The position numbers were made by a program, and so were the translations under genes. The notes under the pieces were generated by a model. That model was not told the DNA's origin. It saw nothing but the letters and a program-made list of their open reading frames with translations, and did not search any database. This document shows positions 1 through 13,702 of a stretch of 64,000 nucleotides of DNA, piece after piece. Within the stretch, counting starts at the first letter, position 1; each line of letters opens with the position of its first letter. Source of the DNA: Zeimonas sediminis (lineage in GTDB: Bacteria; Pseudomonadota; Gammaproteobacteria; Burkholderiales; Burkholderiaceae_E); the NCBI RefSeq assembly GCF_023721795.1, contig NZ_JAMQYE010000001.1:2170001-2234000 (forward strand), in the 5' to 3' direction.

Positions 1-414
1 TTCGGCGACTACCCGATCACCGAGCGGGAGATCGTCGAGTTCGCCAGCAAGTACGACCCCCAGCCCTTCCACGTGGACCCCGAGGCCGGCGCCAGGACGA
101 TCTACGGCGGGCTGATCTCCAGCGGATGGATGACCGGCAGCGTGATGATGCGGATGCTGGTCGACCACTTCATCTCGCCGCTGTCCAGCATGGGCTCGCC
201 GGGCATCGACGAGGTGCGCTGGCACAAGCCGGTGCGCCCGGGCGACCGGCTCCACATGCGGGTCACGATCCTCGAGAAACGCCGCTCCGAGAGCAAGCCC
301 GACCGCGGCGTGATCCGCGTGCTTCAGGAGGCGGTCAACCAGGACGGCGACACGGTGATGAGCTTCCGCGGCATGGGCATGTACAAGTGCCGCGACGCGG
401 CCGCGCCGGGCTGA
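1..414 (+). CDS. MaoC-family (hot-dog fold) dehydratase, 3' part only
   Basis: The reading frame is open from the first base and ends at a TGA at 412-414, so the start lies outside the window; 137 residues are visible. The sequence YDPQPFHVD near the beginning carries the Asp (visible residue 19) and His (24) of the R-specific enoyl-CoA hydratase motif, and the rest fits a single hot-dog domain. Such proteins usually hydrate or dehydrate acyl-CoA thioesters, with roles in fatty acid, PHA or dicarboxylate CoA metabolism; the substrate cannot be told from sequence. It converges on the amidase gene with only 6 bases between the two stops. Confidence 0.85.
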   Translation, partial: FGDYPITEREIVEFASKYDPQPFHVDPEAGARTIYGGLISSGWMTGSVMMRMLVDHFISPLSSMGSPGIDEVRWHKPVRPGDRLHMRVTILEKRRSESKPDRGVIRVLQEAVNQDGDTVMSFRGMGMYKCRDAAAPG

Positions 415-420
415 GCGCGA

Positions 421-1815
421 TCACGGCTGCGGCCAGGGCCGCTGCGGCGGACGCAGCTGCTCCAGGGTTCGCGACAGCCGCATCACGCCCAGGTCGTCGA
501 AGCGCTGGCCGACGACCTGCACGCCGACCGGCAGGCCGTCGGCGGTGCTGGTCCAGTTGACCGAGGCCGCCGGCTGCTCGCTCATGTTGTAGGCCACGGT
601 GAAGGCGATGTGCGACAGCGCGTCGTGCGGATCGTCGCTCGGGCTGTGCTGTTCCGCGCCCCACGAGGCGACCGGCGTCGTGGGCGTGAGCAGGAAATCG
701 TGACGGGCCGTGGCCCGCACCGCCGCCTCGCGCATCGCGATCACCTGCCCGTAGGCGGACATCACGTCGGACCCGCTGAAGGACTTCGCGCGGTGCGTGC
801 ACCACTCGACGATGAAGGGCAGGATCTTCGCGCGCGTCTCGGGCGTCATCTGCGCGACGTCGCCGTAGGATCGCGCTTCGAAGAACGCGCAGATGCCGTC
901 GAGCATGGCCGGCGTGAGGAAGGGATCGGCGGGCTCGACGATCGCGCCGGCCGCCTCGAGGGCGCGCGCGGCCGACTCGACGGCGGCGACCACGTCGGCG
1001 TCGGGCGGCAGCCCGGCCCGCATGTCGGTCAGCACGCCGATGCGCAGCCCCTTCGGCGACAGGCCTTCCAGGTTCGCCGCGTAGTCGACCGGCTGGTAGG
1101 GCAGGCTCATGAAGTCGCGGACGTCGGGCCGGGTCAGCTCGTTCATCATCAGCGCCGCGTCGGCCACGCTGCGCGTCATCGGGCCGGCCGCCCGGCCCAT
1201 GTAGGGCGGGTCGATCGGGATCCGGCCGAGGCTGGGCTTGAGGCCGAACAGGCCGCAGACCGCTGCGGGCAGCCGGACCGAACCGCCGATGTCGGTGCCG
1301 ATGTGCAGCGGGCCGTAGCCGGCTGCAGCGGCGGCGCCCGCCCCCGACGACGATCCCCCGGGGTTGCGGTCGAGGCGCCACGGATTGCGGGTCGTGCCGT
1401 GCTTCGACGAGCGCCCGGAGGACAGCATCCCGAAGTCGGGCATCGTGGTCTTGCCGAGGATCACGCAGCCGGCCTCGCGCATCCGCGCCGAGGGCGGCGC
1501 GTCATGCGGCCTGGGCGACGGGTCGGTGACCAGCGTGCCGAGCGGCGCCGGGTCGCCCTTCGTGTACAGGTTCTCCTTGATCGTGACCGGCACGCCGTCG
1601 ATCGCCGACAGCGGACTGCCCGCCCGCCAGCGGGCCTCGGACTCGGCGGCCGCGGCCAGCGCCGCGTCGCGGTGGACCAGGTACATCGCGTTGATCCTGG
1701 GCTCCCAGCGGTCCATGTGCTCGAGCACGGCGCGGGTCGCCTCGACCGGCGACAGCTCGCCGCGGGCGTAGGCGCCCGAGAGCTCCGAGGCGCTGAGATC
1801 GTGGACGGCAGTCAT
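421..1815 (-). CDS. Amidase-signature family hydrolase
   Basis: 464-residue enzyme of the amidase signature family, which hydrolyses C-N amide bonds through a Ser-cisSer-Lys triad. Visible triad: K80 in GVPVTIKEN, S155 in the GGSSSGAG stretch, and the nucleophile S179 in GTDIGGSVR; the 24-residue S155-S179 spacing matches the family. The ATG at 1815 is preceded by AGGAG about nine bases upstream, which favours it over an in-frame start 41 codons earlier. It is not next to gatC or gatB, so it is unlikely to be GatA and is better called a stand-alone amidase of unknown substrate. It is transcribed divergently from the kinase at 1947 across a 131-base region where I see no convincing promoter. 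Confidence 0.88.
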   Translation of the reverse strand: MTAVHDLSASELSGAYARGELSPVEATRAVLEHMDRWEPRINAMYLVHRDAALAAAAESEARWRAGSPLSAIDGVPVTIKENLYTKGDPAPLGTLVTDPSPRPHDAPPSARMREAGCVILGKTTMPDFGMLSSGRSSKHGTTRNPWRLDRNPGGSSSGAGAAAAAGYGPLHIGTDIGGSVRLPAAVCGLFGLKPSLGRIPIDPPYMGRAAGPMTRSVADAALMMNELTRPDVRDFMSLPYQPVDYAANLEGLSPKGLRIGVLTDMRAGLPPDADVVAAVESAARALEAAGAIVEPADPFLTPAMLDGICAFFEARSYGDVAQMTPETRAKILPFIVEWCTHRAKSFSGSDVMSAYGQVIAMREAAVRATARHDFLLTPTTPVASWGAEQHSPSDDPHDALSHIAFTVAYNMSEQPAASVNWTSTADGLPVGVQVVGQRFDDLGVMRLSRTLEQLRPPQRPWPQP

Positions 1816-1946
1816 CGGAATCGGGTCTCCTGTCTTGTCTCCGGCATCGGCCGCGGCGGTCTGCGCCGGCCCCCGCAAGGGGTTCCGCTGGCCACTCGAG
1901 GCGCCAGTGTGCCACCATCGGTGATCGCCGCGCCCCATACTCCGAC

Positions 1947-3587
1947 ATGTCGCAAGCAGATCCGGAACCCGCGACCGCAGCCGCCGGTGCGCGGCCGCCC
2001 GACGGTTTCGCCGAGGCGCTGCGCAGGCACCTGGAAGCCTCGCTCGGCAGGCCGGTGCGGTGCATCGAGACGCACATCTCGTGGGTGCTGCTCGACGGCG
2101 AGCACGCGTGGAAGCTCAAGAAGCCGGTGCGGCTGGGCTTCCTGGACTTCGGCTCCGCGGAAGTTCGCGAGCGCTTCTGCCACGAGGAACTGCGCCTGAA
2201 CCGACGGCTCGCGCCCGGCCTCTACCTGGACGTCGTCCCGATTCGCGGCAGCCGCGATCGGCCCCGCATCGACGGGGGCGGCCCGCCGGTCGACCACGCG
2301 GTGAGGATGCGCCAGTTCCCGGCGGGCGCGCTGCTCGACGAGCGGCTGGCCAGCGGCCGGCTCGAGCCGGAGCAGGTCGACCGGCTCGCGCGGCGCATCG
2401 CCGACTTTCACGCAGCGGCGCCGGTCGCAGGGCCGGCCACCGAGTTCGGCAGCGCCGCGACGATCGAGGCGGCCACCTCCCGCGTGCTGGACGCCCTCGC
2501 CGGCGCCGCGCCCGACCCGCGCATCGCGCCCCTGCGCGCCTGGTGCGAGGCCGAGGCGCTGCGGCTGCGGCCGGAGTTCGGGCGCCGCAAGGCGCAAGGG
2601 AAGGTGCGGGAGTGCCACGGCGACCTGCACCTGGCCAATGCGGTGGTGCTCGGCGATGACGACGTCACCGCGTTCGACTGCATCGAGTTCGACCCGGCGC
2701 TTCGCTGGATAGACCTGCAGAGCGAGGTCGCCTTCCTGGTCATGGACCTGCTCGCGCACGGCCGCGCCGACCTGGGCTTCCGCTTCCTGGACACCTGGCT
2801 GGAGAGCAGCGGCGACCACGAGGGCGTGACGGTGCTGCGCTACTACCTGGTCTACCGGGCCCTGGTGCGGGCGATGGTGGCCGCGATCCGCGCCGGGCAG
2901 GCGGCGCGACGCGGGCCCGGCGGCGCTGCCGGACCGGGCGTCCCTCCCGAAACGGGCGGCCCCCGCGAAACGGGCGCGCCTGCCGGCGCCCCGGACTACC
3001 TGTCGCTCGCCGAGCGGCTGTCGCGCTCGCGGGACCCGCGCCTGCTGATCACGCACGGCCTGTCGGGCTCGGGAAAGAGCCACGCTGCCCGCCTGCTGCT
3101 CGGCCCGGCCGGCGCGATCCGCCTGCGCTCGGACGTCGAGCGCAAGCGGTTGTTCGGCCTGCGGGCGCTCGAGCCCTCCGCGCCGCGGGTGCCCGGCGGG
3201 ATCTACCGCGAGCAGGACACCGAGCGCACCTACGCCCGGCTGCTCGAGCTCGCCGGCGTCGCGCTCGACGCGGGCTGGCCGGTGATCGTCGACGCCGCCT
3301 TCCTGCGCGCGGGCGAGCGCGCCGCCTTCCGGCGCGCCGCGCAGGCGCGCGGGGTGCCGTTCGCGATCCTGCGCTGCAACGCCGATCCGGAGCTCCTGCG
3401 AGCGCGGGTCGCCGCGCGCGGCCGGGAAGGCGACGACCCGTCGGAGGCCGACCTGTCGGTGCTCGAGGGCCAGCTTCGCGGTCGCGAGCCCCTTCAGGCC
3501 GACGAGCTTCCGTTCGCGATCGAGGTCGACAGCGCCGGCGAGATCGATCCGCGCGCGCTGGCCGAAGCCTGGCGCGCCCGGAGCTGA
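1947..3587 (+). CDS. Fused aminoglycoside phosphotransferase-like / P-loop kinase protein
   Basis: 546-residue protein with two kinase-like halves. The N-terminal part (about 20-320) has a phosphotransferase (APH/choline kinase-like) fold, with HGDLHLAN at about 224 and a following AFDCIEFD segment supplying the catalytic loop and metal-binding Asp. After a Gly/Pro-rich linker comes a zeta-toxin/gluconate-kinase-like P-loop domain with GLSGSGKS at about 371 and a conserved RSDVERK strand. This architecture (COG2187 plus COG0645 type) is widespread in proteobacteria but its substrate is unknown. Despite the APH fold it is not evidence of antibiotic resistance. Its stop lies 5 bases before the DHH gene, so the two are probably translated together. 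Confidence 0.82.
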   Translation: MSQADPEPATAAAGARPPDGFAEALRRHLEASLGRPVRCIETHISWVLLDGEHAWKLKKPVRLGFLDFGSAEVRERFCHEELRLNRRLAPGLYLDVVPIRGSRDRPRIDGGGPPVDHAVRMRQFPAGALLDERLASGRLEPEQVDRLARRIADFHAAAPVAGPATEFGSAATIEAATSRVLDALAGAAPDPRIAPLRAWCEAEALRLRPEFGRRKAQGKVRECHGDLHLANAVVLGDDDVTAFDCIEFDPALRWIDLQSEVAFLVMDLLAHGRADLGFRFLDTWLESSGDHEGVTVLRYYLVYRALVRAMVAAIRAGQAARRGPGGAAGPGVPPETGGPRETGAPAGAPDYLSLAERLSRSRDPRLLITHGLSGSGKSHAARLLLGPAGAIRLRSDVERKRLFGLRALEPSAPRVPGGIYREQDTERTYARLLELAGVALDAGWPVIVDAAFLRAGERAAFRRAAQARGVPFAILRCNADPELLRARVAARGREGDDPSEADLSVLEGQLRGREPLQADELPFAIEVDSAGEIDPRALAEAWRARS

Positions 3588-3592
3588 CCGGC

Positions 3593-4579
3593 ATGCGATT
3601 CGACGTCTGCAACGGCGATGCCGACGGGCTGTGCGCGGTCGTGCAGTGGCGGCTGCACGAGCCGGCGCCGGCCACGCTCTTCACCGGCCTCAAGCGCGAG
3701 ATCGCGCTGCTGAAGAAGGTGCCCGCGCGCGCCGGCGACGAGGTCCTGGTCTGCGACCTGTCGATGGAGCGAAACCGCCCGGCGCTCGACGCGCTGCTGG
3801 CCCGCGGCGCGCGCGTGCGCTACTTCGACCATCACGCGGTCGGCGAGCCGCCCAGGCATCCGGGACTGGAGGCGCACATCGACCTGGCCAGCGGCACCTG
3901 CACCAGCCTGCTCGTCGACCGGTACCTGGTCGCGCAGCGAGGCGAGGCTCGCTTCCGAAAGTGGGCCGCAGTGGGCGCCTGGGGCGACAACATGGACGAG
4001 GCCGCCGAGCGACTGGCCGACGAGATCGGGCTCGCGCGCGACGCCCGCGAGCGGCTGCGCGCGCTGGGCGTCGCGATCAACTACAACGCCTACGGTGACG
4101 ACGAATCCGACGTCGAGATCGCCCCGGCCGCGCTGTTCGCACTGATGCTGCGCCACGCCGATCCGCTGGAGTTCGCGGCCCGGGAGCCGGTCGCGGCGCG
4201 GATCGCTGCCCGGCGCGGGCGCGACCTCGAACTGGCGGCGCAGCAGCCTTTCTTCTGGGAAGGGCCGACCGGTCGGATCCTGGTGTTGCCCGACGAAGCC
4301 TGGAGCCGCAGGGTGTCCGGCAGCCTCGCGAACCTGCTGGCCGGCGAGGCGCCGGGGCTCGCGCACGCGGTGTTCACCCGGCGCGCCGACGGCACGCTGT
4401 GGGCCAGCATCCGGGCGCCGCTCGACTCGCCTCACGGGGCGGACGCGCTGTGCCGACGCTTCGGCGGCGCCGGCCGGGCCCGTGCCGCCGGCATCGAGCG
4501 GATGAGCGCCGGCGAGCTCGAGCGTTTCGTGAGCGAATTCGGCGCGATGCGCTGGGAGCCGCCCGAGGCCGGGCGCTAG
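3593..4579 (+). CDS. DHH-family phosphoesterase
   Basis: 328 residues. Motifs of the DHH superfamily appear in order: NGDADG at residues 6-11, VCDLS near 52-56, the DHH triplet in YFDHH near 82-86, and GAWGDN near 128-133, together forming a Mn-binding phosphoesterase centre. The C-terminal DHHA1-like part reads [11 protein letters not shown] at 290-300, where relatives usually have GGGH before the AAG; the His position is Arg here. Relatives cleave small nucleotides such as nanoRNA, c-di-AMP or pApA, or polyphosphates. The large exopolyphosphatase domains and RecJ extensions are absent. It follows the fused kinase by 5 bases and converges on gltD with a 16-base gap. The biological substrate is unknown. 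Confidence 0.8.
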   Translation: MRFDVCNGDADGLCAVVQWRLHEPAPATLFTGLKREIALLKKVPARAGDEVLVCDLSMERNRPALDALLARGARVRYFDHHAVGEPPRHPGLEAHIDLASGTCTSLLVDRYLVAQRGEARFRKWAAVGAWGDNMDEAAERLADEIGLARDARERLRALGVAINYNAYGDDESDVEIAPAALFALMLRHADPLEFAAREPVAARIAARRGRDLELAAQQPFFWEGPTGRILVLPDEAWSRRVSGSLANLLAGEAPGLAHAVFTRRADGTLWASIRAPLDSPHGADALCRRFGGAGRARAAGIERMSAGELERFVSEFGAMRWEPPEAGR

Positions 4580-4595
4580 CGCGCCGCGCGCGGCC

Positions 4596-6080
4596 TCAGC
4601 GCGGCAGCGTCGACTCGCCCATCAGGAACTCGTCGATCGCGCGGGCGCACTGCCGCCCCTCGCGGATCGCCCAGACCACCAGCGACTGGCCGCGACGCAT
4701 GTCGCCCGCGGCGAACACCTTCGGCACGTTGGTCGCGTAGCAGCCGGCGCCGTCGGTGGCGGCCTTCGCGTTGCCGCGCGGATCCTTGTCGACCCCGAAG
4801 GCCTCGAGCACCTTGCCGACCGGCGACACGAAGCCCATCGCGAACAGGACCAGGTCGGCCGGCAGCTCGAACTCGGAGCCCGGCACCTCGGACATCTTCA
4901 TCTGCCCGGTGGCCTCGTCCTTCTTCCACTCGACGCGCGCCGCGACCAGGCCCTTGACGTTGCCCTTGCCGTCGTCGACGAAGCGCTTGGTCGTGACCGC
5001 CCAGTCGCGCTCGCAGCCTTCCTCGTGAGACGAGGAGGTGCGCAGCTTGTACGGCCAGTTCGGCCAGGTGAGCGGCTTGTTCTCCTGCTGAGGGGGCTGG
5101 GGCATCAGCTCGAACTGGGTGACCGATTCGGCGCCCTGGCGATTGCTGGTGCCGACGCAGTCCGAGCCGGTGTCGCCGCCGCCGATCACGACGACGTGCT
5201 TGCCGGTGGCGAGGATCTGGTTCGCCACCTTGTCGCCGGCGACCGTGCGGTTCTGTTGCGGCAGGAACTCCATCGCGAAGTGCACGCCGCGCAGCTCGCG
5301 GCCGGGCACCGGCAGGTCCCGGGGCGCCTCGGCGCCGCCGGTCAGGGCGACCGCGTCGAACTCCTCGAGCAGCTGCGCCGGGCCGATACGCTCCTTCGAC
5401 AGGTCGTTGACGCCCGCGCCGTCGAGCTCGCCGACCAGCACGCCGGCGCGGAAGGCCACGCCCTCGGCCTTCATCTGCTCGACGCGACGGTCGATGTGCG
5501 ACTTCTCGAGTTTGAAGTCGGGAATGCCATAGCGCAGCAGCCCGCCGATCCGGTCGTTCTTCTCGAACACGGTCACATCGTGGCCGGCACGCGCCAGCTG
5601 CTGCGCGCAGGCCAGCCCCGCCGGGCCCGACCCGACCACGGCGACCTTCTTGCCGGTGCGGTGGGCCGACGGCTGCGGGACGACCCAGCCCTCTTCCCAG
5701 CCCTTGTCGATGATCGCGTGCTCGATCGACTTGATGCCGACCGCGTCGTTGTTGATGTTCAGCGTGCACGACGCCTCGCAGGGCGCCGGGCAGACGCGGC
5801 CGGTGAACTCGGGGAAGTTGTTCGTGGAATGCAGCGTGTCGAGCGCCAGCTTCCAGTTGCCCCGATAGACCAGGTCGTTCCAGTCGGGAATGATGTTGTT
5901 GACCGGGCAGCCGCTCTGGCAGAACGGGATGCCGCAGTCCATGCAGCGCGCGCCCTGGCGCGAGGCCTCCTCGTCGGTCAGGTGCAGGACGAATTCGCGG
6001 TAGTGACCCAGCCGCGTCTTCGCGTCTTCGGAAGCCTCCTGGAGACGCTGGAACTCGAGAAAACCGGTGACCTTGCCCAT
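4596..6080 (-). CDS. gltD: Glutamate synthase (NADPH) small subunit
   Basis: 494 residues. The beta subunit of NADPH-GOGAT passes electrons from NADPH through FAD to the large subunit. Two N-terminal cysteine clusters (C46, C49, C54, C58 and C97, C101, C105) bind [4Fe-4S] centres. GSGPAG at 151-156 is the FAD dinucleotide fold, and [13 protein letters not shown] near 300 is the NADPH fold. Length matches the family. It lies 48 bases downstream of gltB on the same strand, the classic gltBD order. A separate promoter is not apparent. Confidence 0.97.
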   Translation of the reverse strand: MGKVTGFLEFQRLQEASEDAKTRLGHYREFVLHLTDEEASRQGARCMDCGIPFCQSGCPVNNIIPDWNDLVYRGNWKLALDTLHSTNNFPEFTGRVCPAPCEASCTLNINNDAVGIKSIEHAIIDKGWEEGWVVPQPSAHRTGKKVAVVGSGPAGLACAQQLARAGHDVTVFEKNDRIGGLLRYGIPDFKLEKSHIDRRVEQMKAEGVAFRAGVLVGELDGAGVNDLSKERIGPAQLLEEFDAVALTGGAEAPRDLPVPGRELRGVHFAMEFLPQQNRTVAGDKVANQILATGKHVVVIGGGDTGSDCVGTSNRQGAESVTQFELMPQPPQQENKPLTWPNWPYKLRTSSSHEEGCERDWAVTTKRFVDDGKGNVKGLVAARVEWKKDEATGQMKMSEVPGSEFELPADLVLFAMGFVSPVGKVLEAFGVDKDPRGNAKAATDGAGCYATNVPKVFAAGDMRRGQSLVVWAIREGRQCARAIDEFLMGESTLPR

Positions 6081-6128
6081 TTCGCTTGATCCGTGCTGAT
6101 GTCTTGACGCTGCGCTTGCGATGCCCGT

Positions 6129-10982
<4,854 letters not shown>

Positions 10983-11148
10983 CAGTGAACTCCAGAATCC
11001 GTGCTGTGCGGCGGCCTGCGGGCCGCGGTCGAACCGCGACGCCGGCGCAGGCGCTGTTCCATGCGCGCACACTCCCGAGGTCTGCCCCGGCGGGGGCCGG
11101 CAGGGATCGCCGAGCCCTGATCGGGCCCGAAGCGCGCAGTCGAACCTT

Positions 11149-11164
11149 GCAGTATAAGCACCCA
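11149..11164 (-). promoter_or_regulatory. Candidate gltB promoter (sigma-54 -24/-12, overlapping a sigma-70 -10)
   Basis: On the minus strand GGGTGCTTATACTGCA contains GG-N10-GC, the invariant spacing of sigma-54 promoters, with GG at 11162-11161 and GC at 11150-11149 followed by A. The -24 flank is a poor match to TGGCAC. The same bases include TATACT, a 5/6 sigma-70 -10 without a good -35. The NtrC-like sites lie about 86 and 119 bases upstream of the expected start, the normal enhancer distance, which favours the sigma-54 reading. Confidence 0.45.
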
Positions 11165-11216
11165 GCGTTCGCACGGGAATCATTTTCTCGCAGCGCAGCA
11201 ACATCACCCGGGCCAG

Positions 11217-11231
11217 GCACGATTTTGGTGC
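11217..11231. promoter_or_regulatory. NtrC-type operator, promoter-proximal copy
   Basis: GCAC-N7-GTGC dyad. Read on the minus strand it is CGCACCAAAATCGTGCC, very close to the enterobacterial glnA NtrC site TGCACTAAAATGGTGCA. Centred at 11224. Confidence 0.55.
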
Positions 11232-11255
11232 GAATGGTCGGGCCGATTCGCACCA
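11226..11255. repeat. 10-bp perfect inverted repeat between the gltB operators
   Basis: TGGTGCGAAT and ATTCGCACCA are separated by 10 bases. The arms overlap the inner halves of both NtrC-like sites. There is no T-run on either strand, so a terminator role is unlikely. Confidence 0.7.
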
Positions 11256-11264
11256 CGTCAGTGC
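11250..11264. promoter_or_regulatory. NtrC-type operator, promoter-distal copy
   Basis: Second GCAC-N7-GTGC dyad; on the minus strand TGCACTGACGTGGTGC keeps every conserved base of the TGCACY-N4-TGGTGC consensus. Centred at 11257, 33 bases (about three helical turns) from the first copy, close to the 32-base spacing of the two glnA enhancer sites. Confidence 0.6.
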
Positions 11265-11352
11265 ATTCGCTTGCCCGCCACTGGCGCCCGCCACTCGCGC
11301 ACCCCATGGCGGCGAAGTGGACGAGGCCGGCGAATCCCGATTCCCCGCGCCC

Positions 11353-12522
11353 TCACGGCGCGGCGTCGCTCGCTCCCCCGAGCAGCCCCAGACCGGGGTC
11401 GACCCATTCCGCCCCGGACAGCCGCGAGTGCTCGCGCACCGCGAACCGGTCGGTCATCCCGGCGATGTAGTCGGCGATCGCCCGTTCGCCGATCGCGTCG
11501 ACCCGCGCCTGGTGCTCGTCGGGCAGCAGGTCCGGGTTCGCGCGGTACCAGGCGAACAGGTCCGCGACGATCGCCCGCGCCCGTTCCATGACCGCGGTCA
11601 CGCGGTCGTGCCGGTAGAGCTGCGAGAACAGGAAGCGCTTGAGCTCGGCCGACTGCGCGGCGATCGGCTCGGTGAAGGCCACCAGCGGCCCCGCCGCCCT
11701 GACGTCGTCGATCGACCGCACCCCGGAGTCGGCGATGCGGCGGCGGGTCTCGCCGACCAGGTCGGTGACGAGTTCGTCGATCATCCGCCGAATCGTTTCG
11801 TGGACCAGCCGCCGACCCTCCAGGCCGGGCCATGCCGCCAGGGCGGCGGCCCGGTGACGGCCGAACAGGGCCAGCGAGCACAGCGCGTCGAGCCGCACCA
11901 GCCCCGAGCGCAGCCCGTCGTCGATGTCGTGGTTGTTGTAGGCGATCTCGTCGGCCAGGTTCGCCACCTGCGCCTCGAGCGAGGGCTGCCGCCGGGCAAG
12001 GAAACGCTCGCCGAGCTCGCCCAGCCGCCGGGCGTTGGCCGCCGAACAGTGCTTGAGGATTCCCTCGCGCGTCTCGAAGCACAGGTTCAGGCCGTCGAAG
12101 GCCGCGTAGCGTTGCTCGAGCTCGTCGACCACCCGCAGCGACTGCAGGTTGTGCTCGAAGCCGCCCCAGGGCTTCATGCAGGCGTCGAGCGCATCCTGGC
12201 CGGCGTGGCCGAAGGGCGTGTGCCCGAGGTCGTGCGCCAGCGCGACCGCCTCGACCAGGTCCTCGTCGAGCGCCAGGCTGCGACACACCGAGCGGGCGAT
12301 CTGGGCGACCTCGATCGAGTGGGTCAGCCGGGTGCGGAAGTTGTCGCCCTCGTGGTTGACGAAGACCTGGGTCTTGTACTCCAGCCGTCGGAAGGCCGCG
12401 CAGTGGACGATCCGGTCGCGATCGCGCTGGAACTCGCTGCGGGTCGGCGACGCCGGCTCGGAATGTCGCCTTCCCCGGCTTCGCGCCGGGTCGGCGGCAT
12501 GGGCGGCGCGCGCTGCGCTCAC
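11353..12522 (-). CDS. dgt: Deoxyguanosinetriphosphate triphosphohydrolase-like HD protein
   Basis: 389 residues, HD-domain dNTPase that releases tripolyphosphate from deoxynucleotides. The metal-binding residues are visible as H68 (TRLTHSIEV) and the H97-D98 pair in [11 protein letters not shown], preceded by the usual [11 protein letters not shown] segment. The only usable initiation codon in frame is GTG at 12522, without a clear Shine-Dalgarno; no ATG occurs in frame between it and the end of aroB. It follows aroB by 79 bases on the same strand, an order common in beta- and gammaproteobacteria, and probably ends the pil-aro transcript. Confidence 0.9.
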   Translation of the reverse strand: MSAARAAHAADPARSRGRRHSEPASPTRSEFQRDRDRIVHCAAFRRLEYKTQVFVNHEGDNFRTRLTHSIEVAQIARSVCRSLALDEDLVEAVALAHDLGHTPFGHAGQDALDACMKPWGGFEHNLQSLRVVDELEQRYAAFDGLNLCFETREGILKHCSAANARRLGELGERFLARRQPSLEAQVANLADEIAYNNHDIDDGLRSGLVRLDALCSLALFGRHRAAALAAWPGLEGRRLVHETIRRMIDELVTDLVGETRRRIADSGVRSIDDVRAAGPLVAFTEPIAAQSAELKRFLFSQLYRHDRVTAVMERARAIVADLFAWYRANPDLLPDEHQARVDAIGERAIADYIAGMTDRFAVREHSRLSGAEWVDPGLGLLGGASDAAP

Positions 12523-12601
12523 CGCGGGCTTCGCGACCGGGTGGGTGACGACGGCGGGATCGGCAGAGACATCGCCATCGGCCTGGACCGCGCCAGGCCG
12601 C

Positions 12602-13702
12602 TCAGCCGGCGGGCCCGGCGCAGGCCTCGAAGGTCTCGCGAAGCGGCTCCTCCGGGACCTTGCGCACGACCGCCCTGCCCAGGCCGTCGAGCAGCACGAA
12701 GTTGGGCGTGCCCTGTTCGGCCTTCTTGTCCACGCTCATCAGCTCGAGCCAGCGCTCGGCCGGCCAGCGCGGCGCCGCCACCGGCAGCCTGGCGGCCCGC
12801 ACCGCCTCGCGCAGGCGGTCCAGCGCGGCCGAGTCCAGCATGCCGAGCCGGCGCGACAGCTCGCCGGCCATCACCATGCCGGCGCCGACCGCCTCGCCGT
12901 GCAGCCAGGTGCCGAAGCCCATGCCGGCCTCGATCGCGTGGCCGAAGGTGTGGCCGAAGTTGAGGACCGCGCGACGATCGGCCTCGCGCTCGTCGGCGGC
13001 GACCACCTCGGCCTTGATCTCGCAGGACCGGGCGATCGCGGCCGCCATCGGCGCCGGCTCGCAGCGCAGCAGGCCGGCCATGTCGCGCTCGAGCTCGGCC
13101 AGGTAGGCGGGGTCGGCGATCGCGCCGTGCTTGAGCATCTCGGCGAGGCCGGCCGACAGCTCGCGCGGCGGCAGCGTGCGCAGCACGCCCACGTCGGCAA
13201 GCACCAGCCGCGGCTGGTGGAAGGCGCCGATCATGTTCTTGCCGAGCGGGTGGTTGATCGCGGTCTTGCCGCCCACCGACGAATCGACCTGGGCGAGCAG
13301 CGTGGTGGGCACCTGCACGAAGTCCACGCCGCGCTGGTAGGTCGCGGCTGCAAAGCCGGCCATGTCGCCGATCACCCCCCCGCCGAGCGCCACGATCAGG
13401 CAGCGCCGGTCGAACCGGTTGGCCAGCAGCGCGTCGAAGATGCGATTGAGCGTCGGCCAGTCCTTGTGCGACTCGCCGTCGGGCAGCACGACCGTGACCA
13501 GCGCCGACGCGACGCCTGCCAGCGCGGCGCGCAGCCGCGGCTCGTAGAGCGGGGCGACGGTGTCGCAGGTCACGATCGCGACCTGGCGGCCGCGCGCCAG
13601 CGCGGCGAGTTCGGGGGCCTGCTCGAGCAGCCCTTCGCCGATCAGGATCGGGTAGCTGCGCTCGCCGAGCGAAACCTGGATCTCACGAAATGTCGTCGGC
13701 AC
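12602..13702 (-). CDS. aroB: 3-dehydroquinate synthase
   Basis: 366 residues. It converts DAHP to 3-dehydroquinate, the second step of the shikimate pathway, using NAD and a divalent metal. Recognisable are [13 protein letters not shown] (NAD-binding glycine loop), the [14 protein letters not shown] substrate loop, and the [11 protein letters not shown] metal-binding histidines. The start is a GTG at 13702 inside the end of aroK, a 20-base overlap, which suggests translational coupling since no good ribosome binding site is seen. Confidence 0.96.
   Translation of the reverse strand: MPTTFREIQVSLGERSYPILIGEGLLEQAPELAALARGRQVAIVTCDTVAPLYEPRLRAALAGVASALVTVVLPDGESHKDWPTLNRIFDALLANRFDRRCLIVALGGGVIGDMAGFAAATYQRGVDFVQVPTTLLAQVDSSVGGKTAINHPLGKNMIGAFHQPRLVLADVGVLRTLPPRELSAGLAEMLKHGAIADPAYLAELERDMAGLLRCEPAPMAAAIARSCEIKAEVVAADEREADRRAVLNFGHTFGHAIEAGMGFGTWLHGEAVGAGMVMAGELSRRLGMLDSAALDRLREAVRAARLPVAAPRWPAERWLELMSVDKKAEQGTPNFVLLDGLGRAVVRKVPEEPLRETFEACAGPAG

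Larger units (their letters stand above)
10983..11352 (-). other. 370-base gltB upstream region
   Basis: No coding sequence is supported between the dgt stop and the gltB start. The part nearest dgt (11270-11300) carries a short direct repeat of GCCCGCCACT. The middle (11217-11264) holds the NtrC-like operators and a 10-bp dyad, and 11149-11164 a candidate promoter; each is listed separately. The last 150 bases before gltB form an untranslated leader with GGAG as ribosome binding site. No intrinsic terminator for dgt is visible on the minus strand. Confidence 0.6.

Noticed and set aside
421-1815. GatA subunit of the tRNA amidotransferase
   Set aside because: No gatB or gatC nearby and the sequence reads as a generic amidase; not enough to claim the tRNA-linked role.
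1947-3587. Aminoglycoside resistance gene
   Set aside because: Only the fold is shared. The fused architecture with a P-loop kinase is a widespread housekeeping-type family, and no resistance context is present.
11226-11255. Inverted repeat as an intrinsic terminator for dgt
   Set aside because: There is no T-run on the minus strand after it, and it lies inside a pair of NtrC-like sites, which explain it better.
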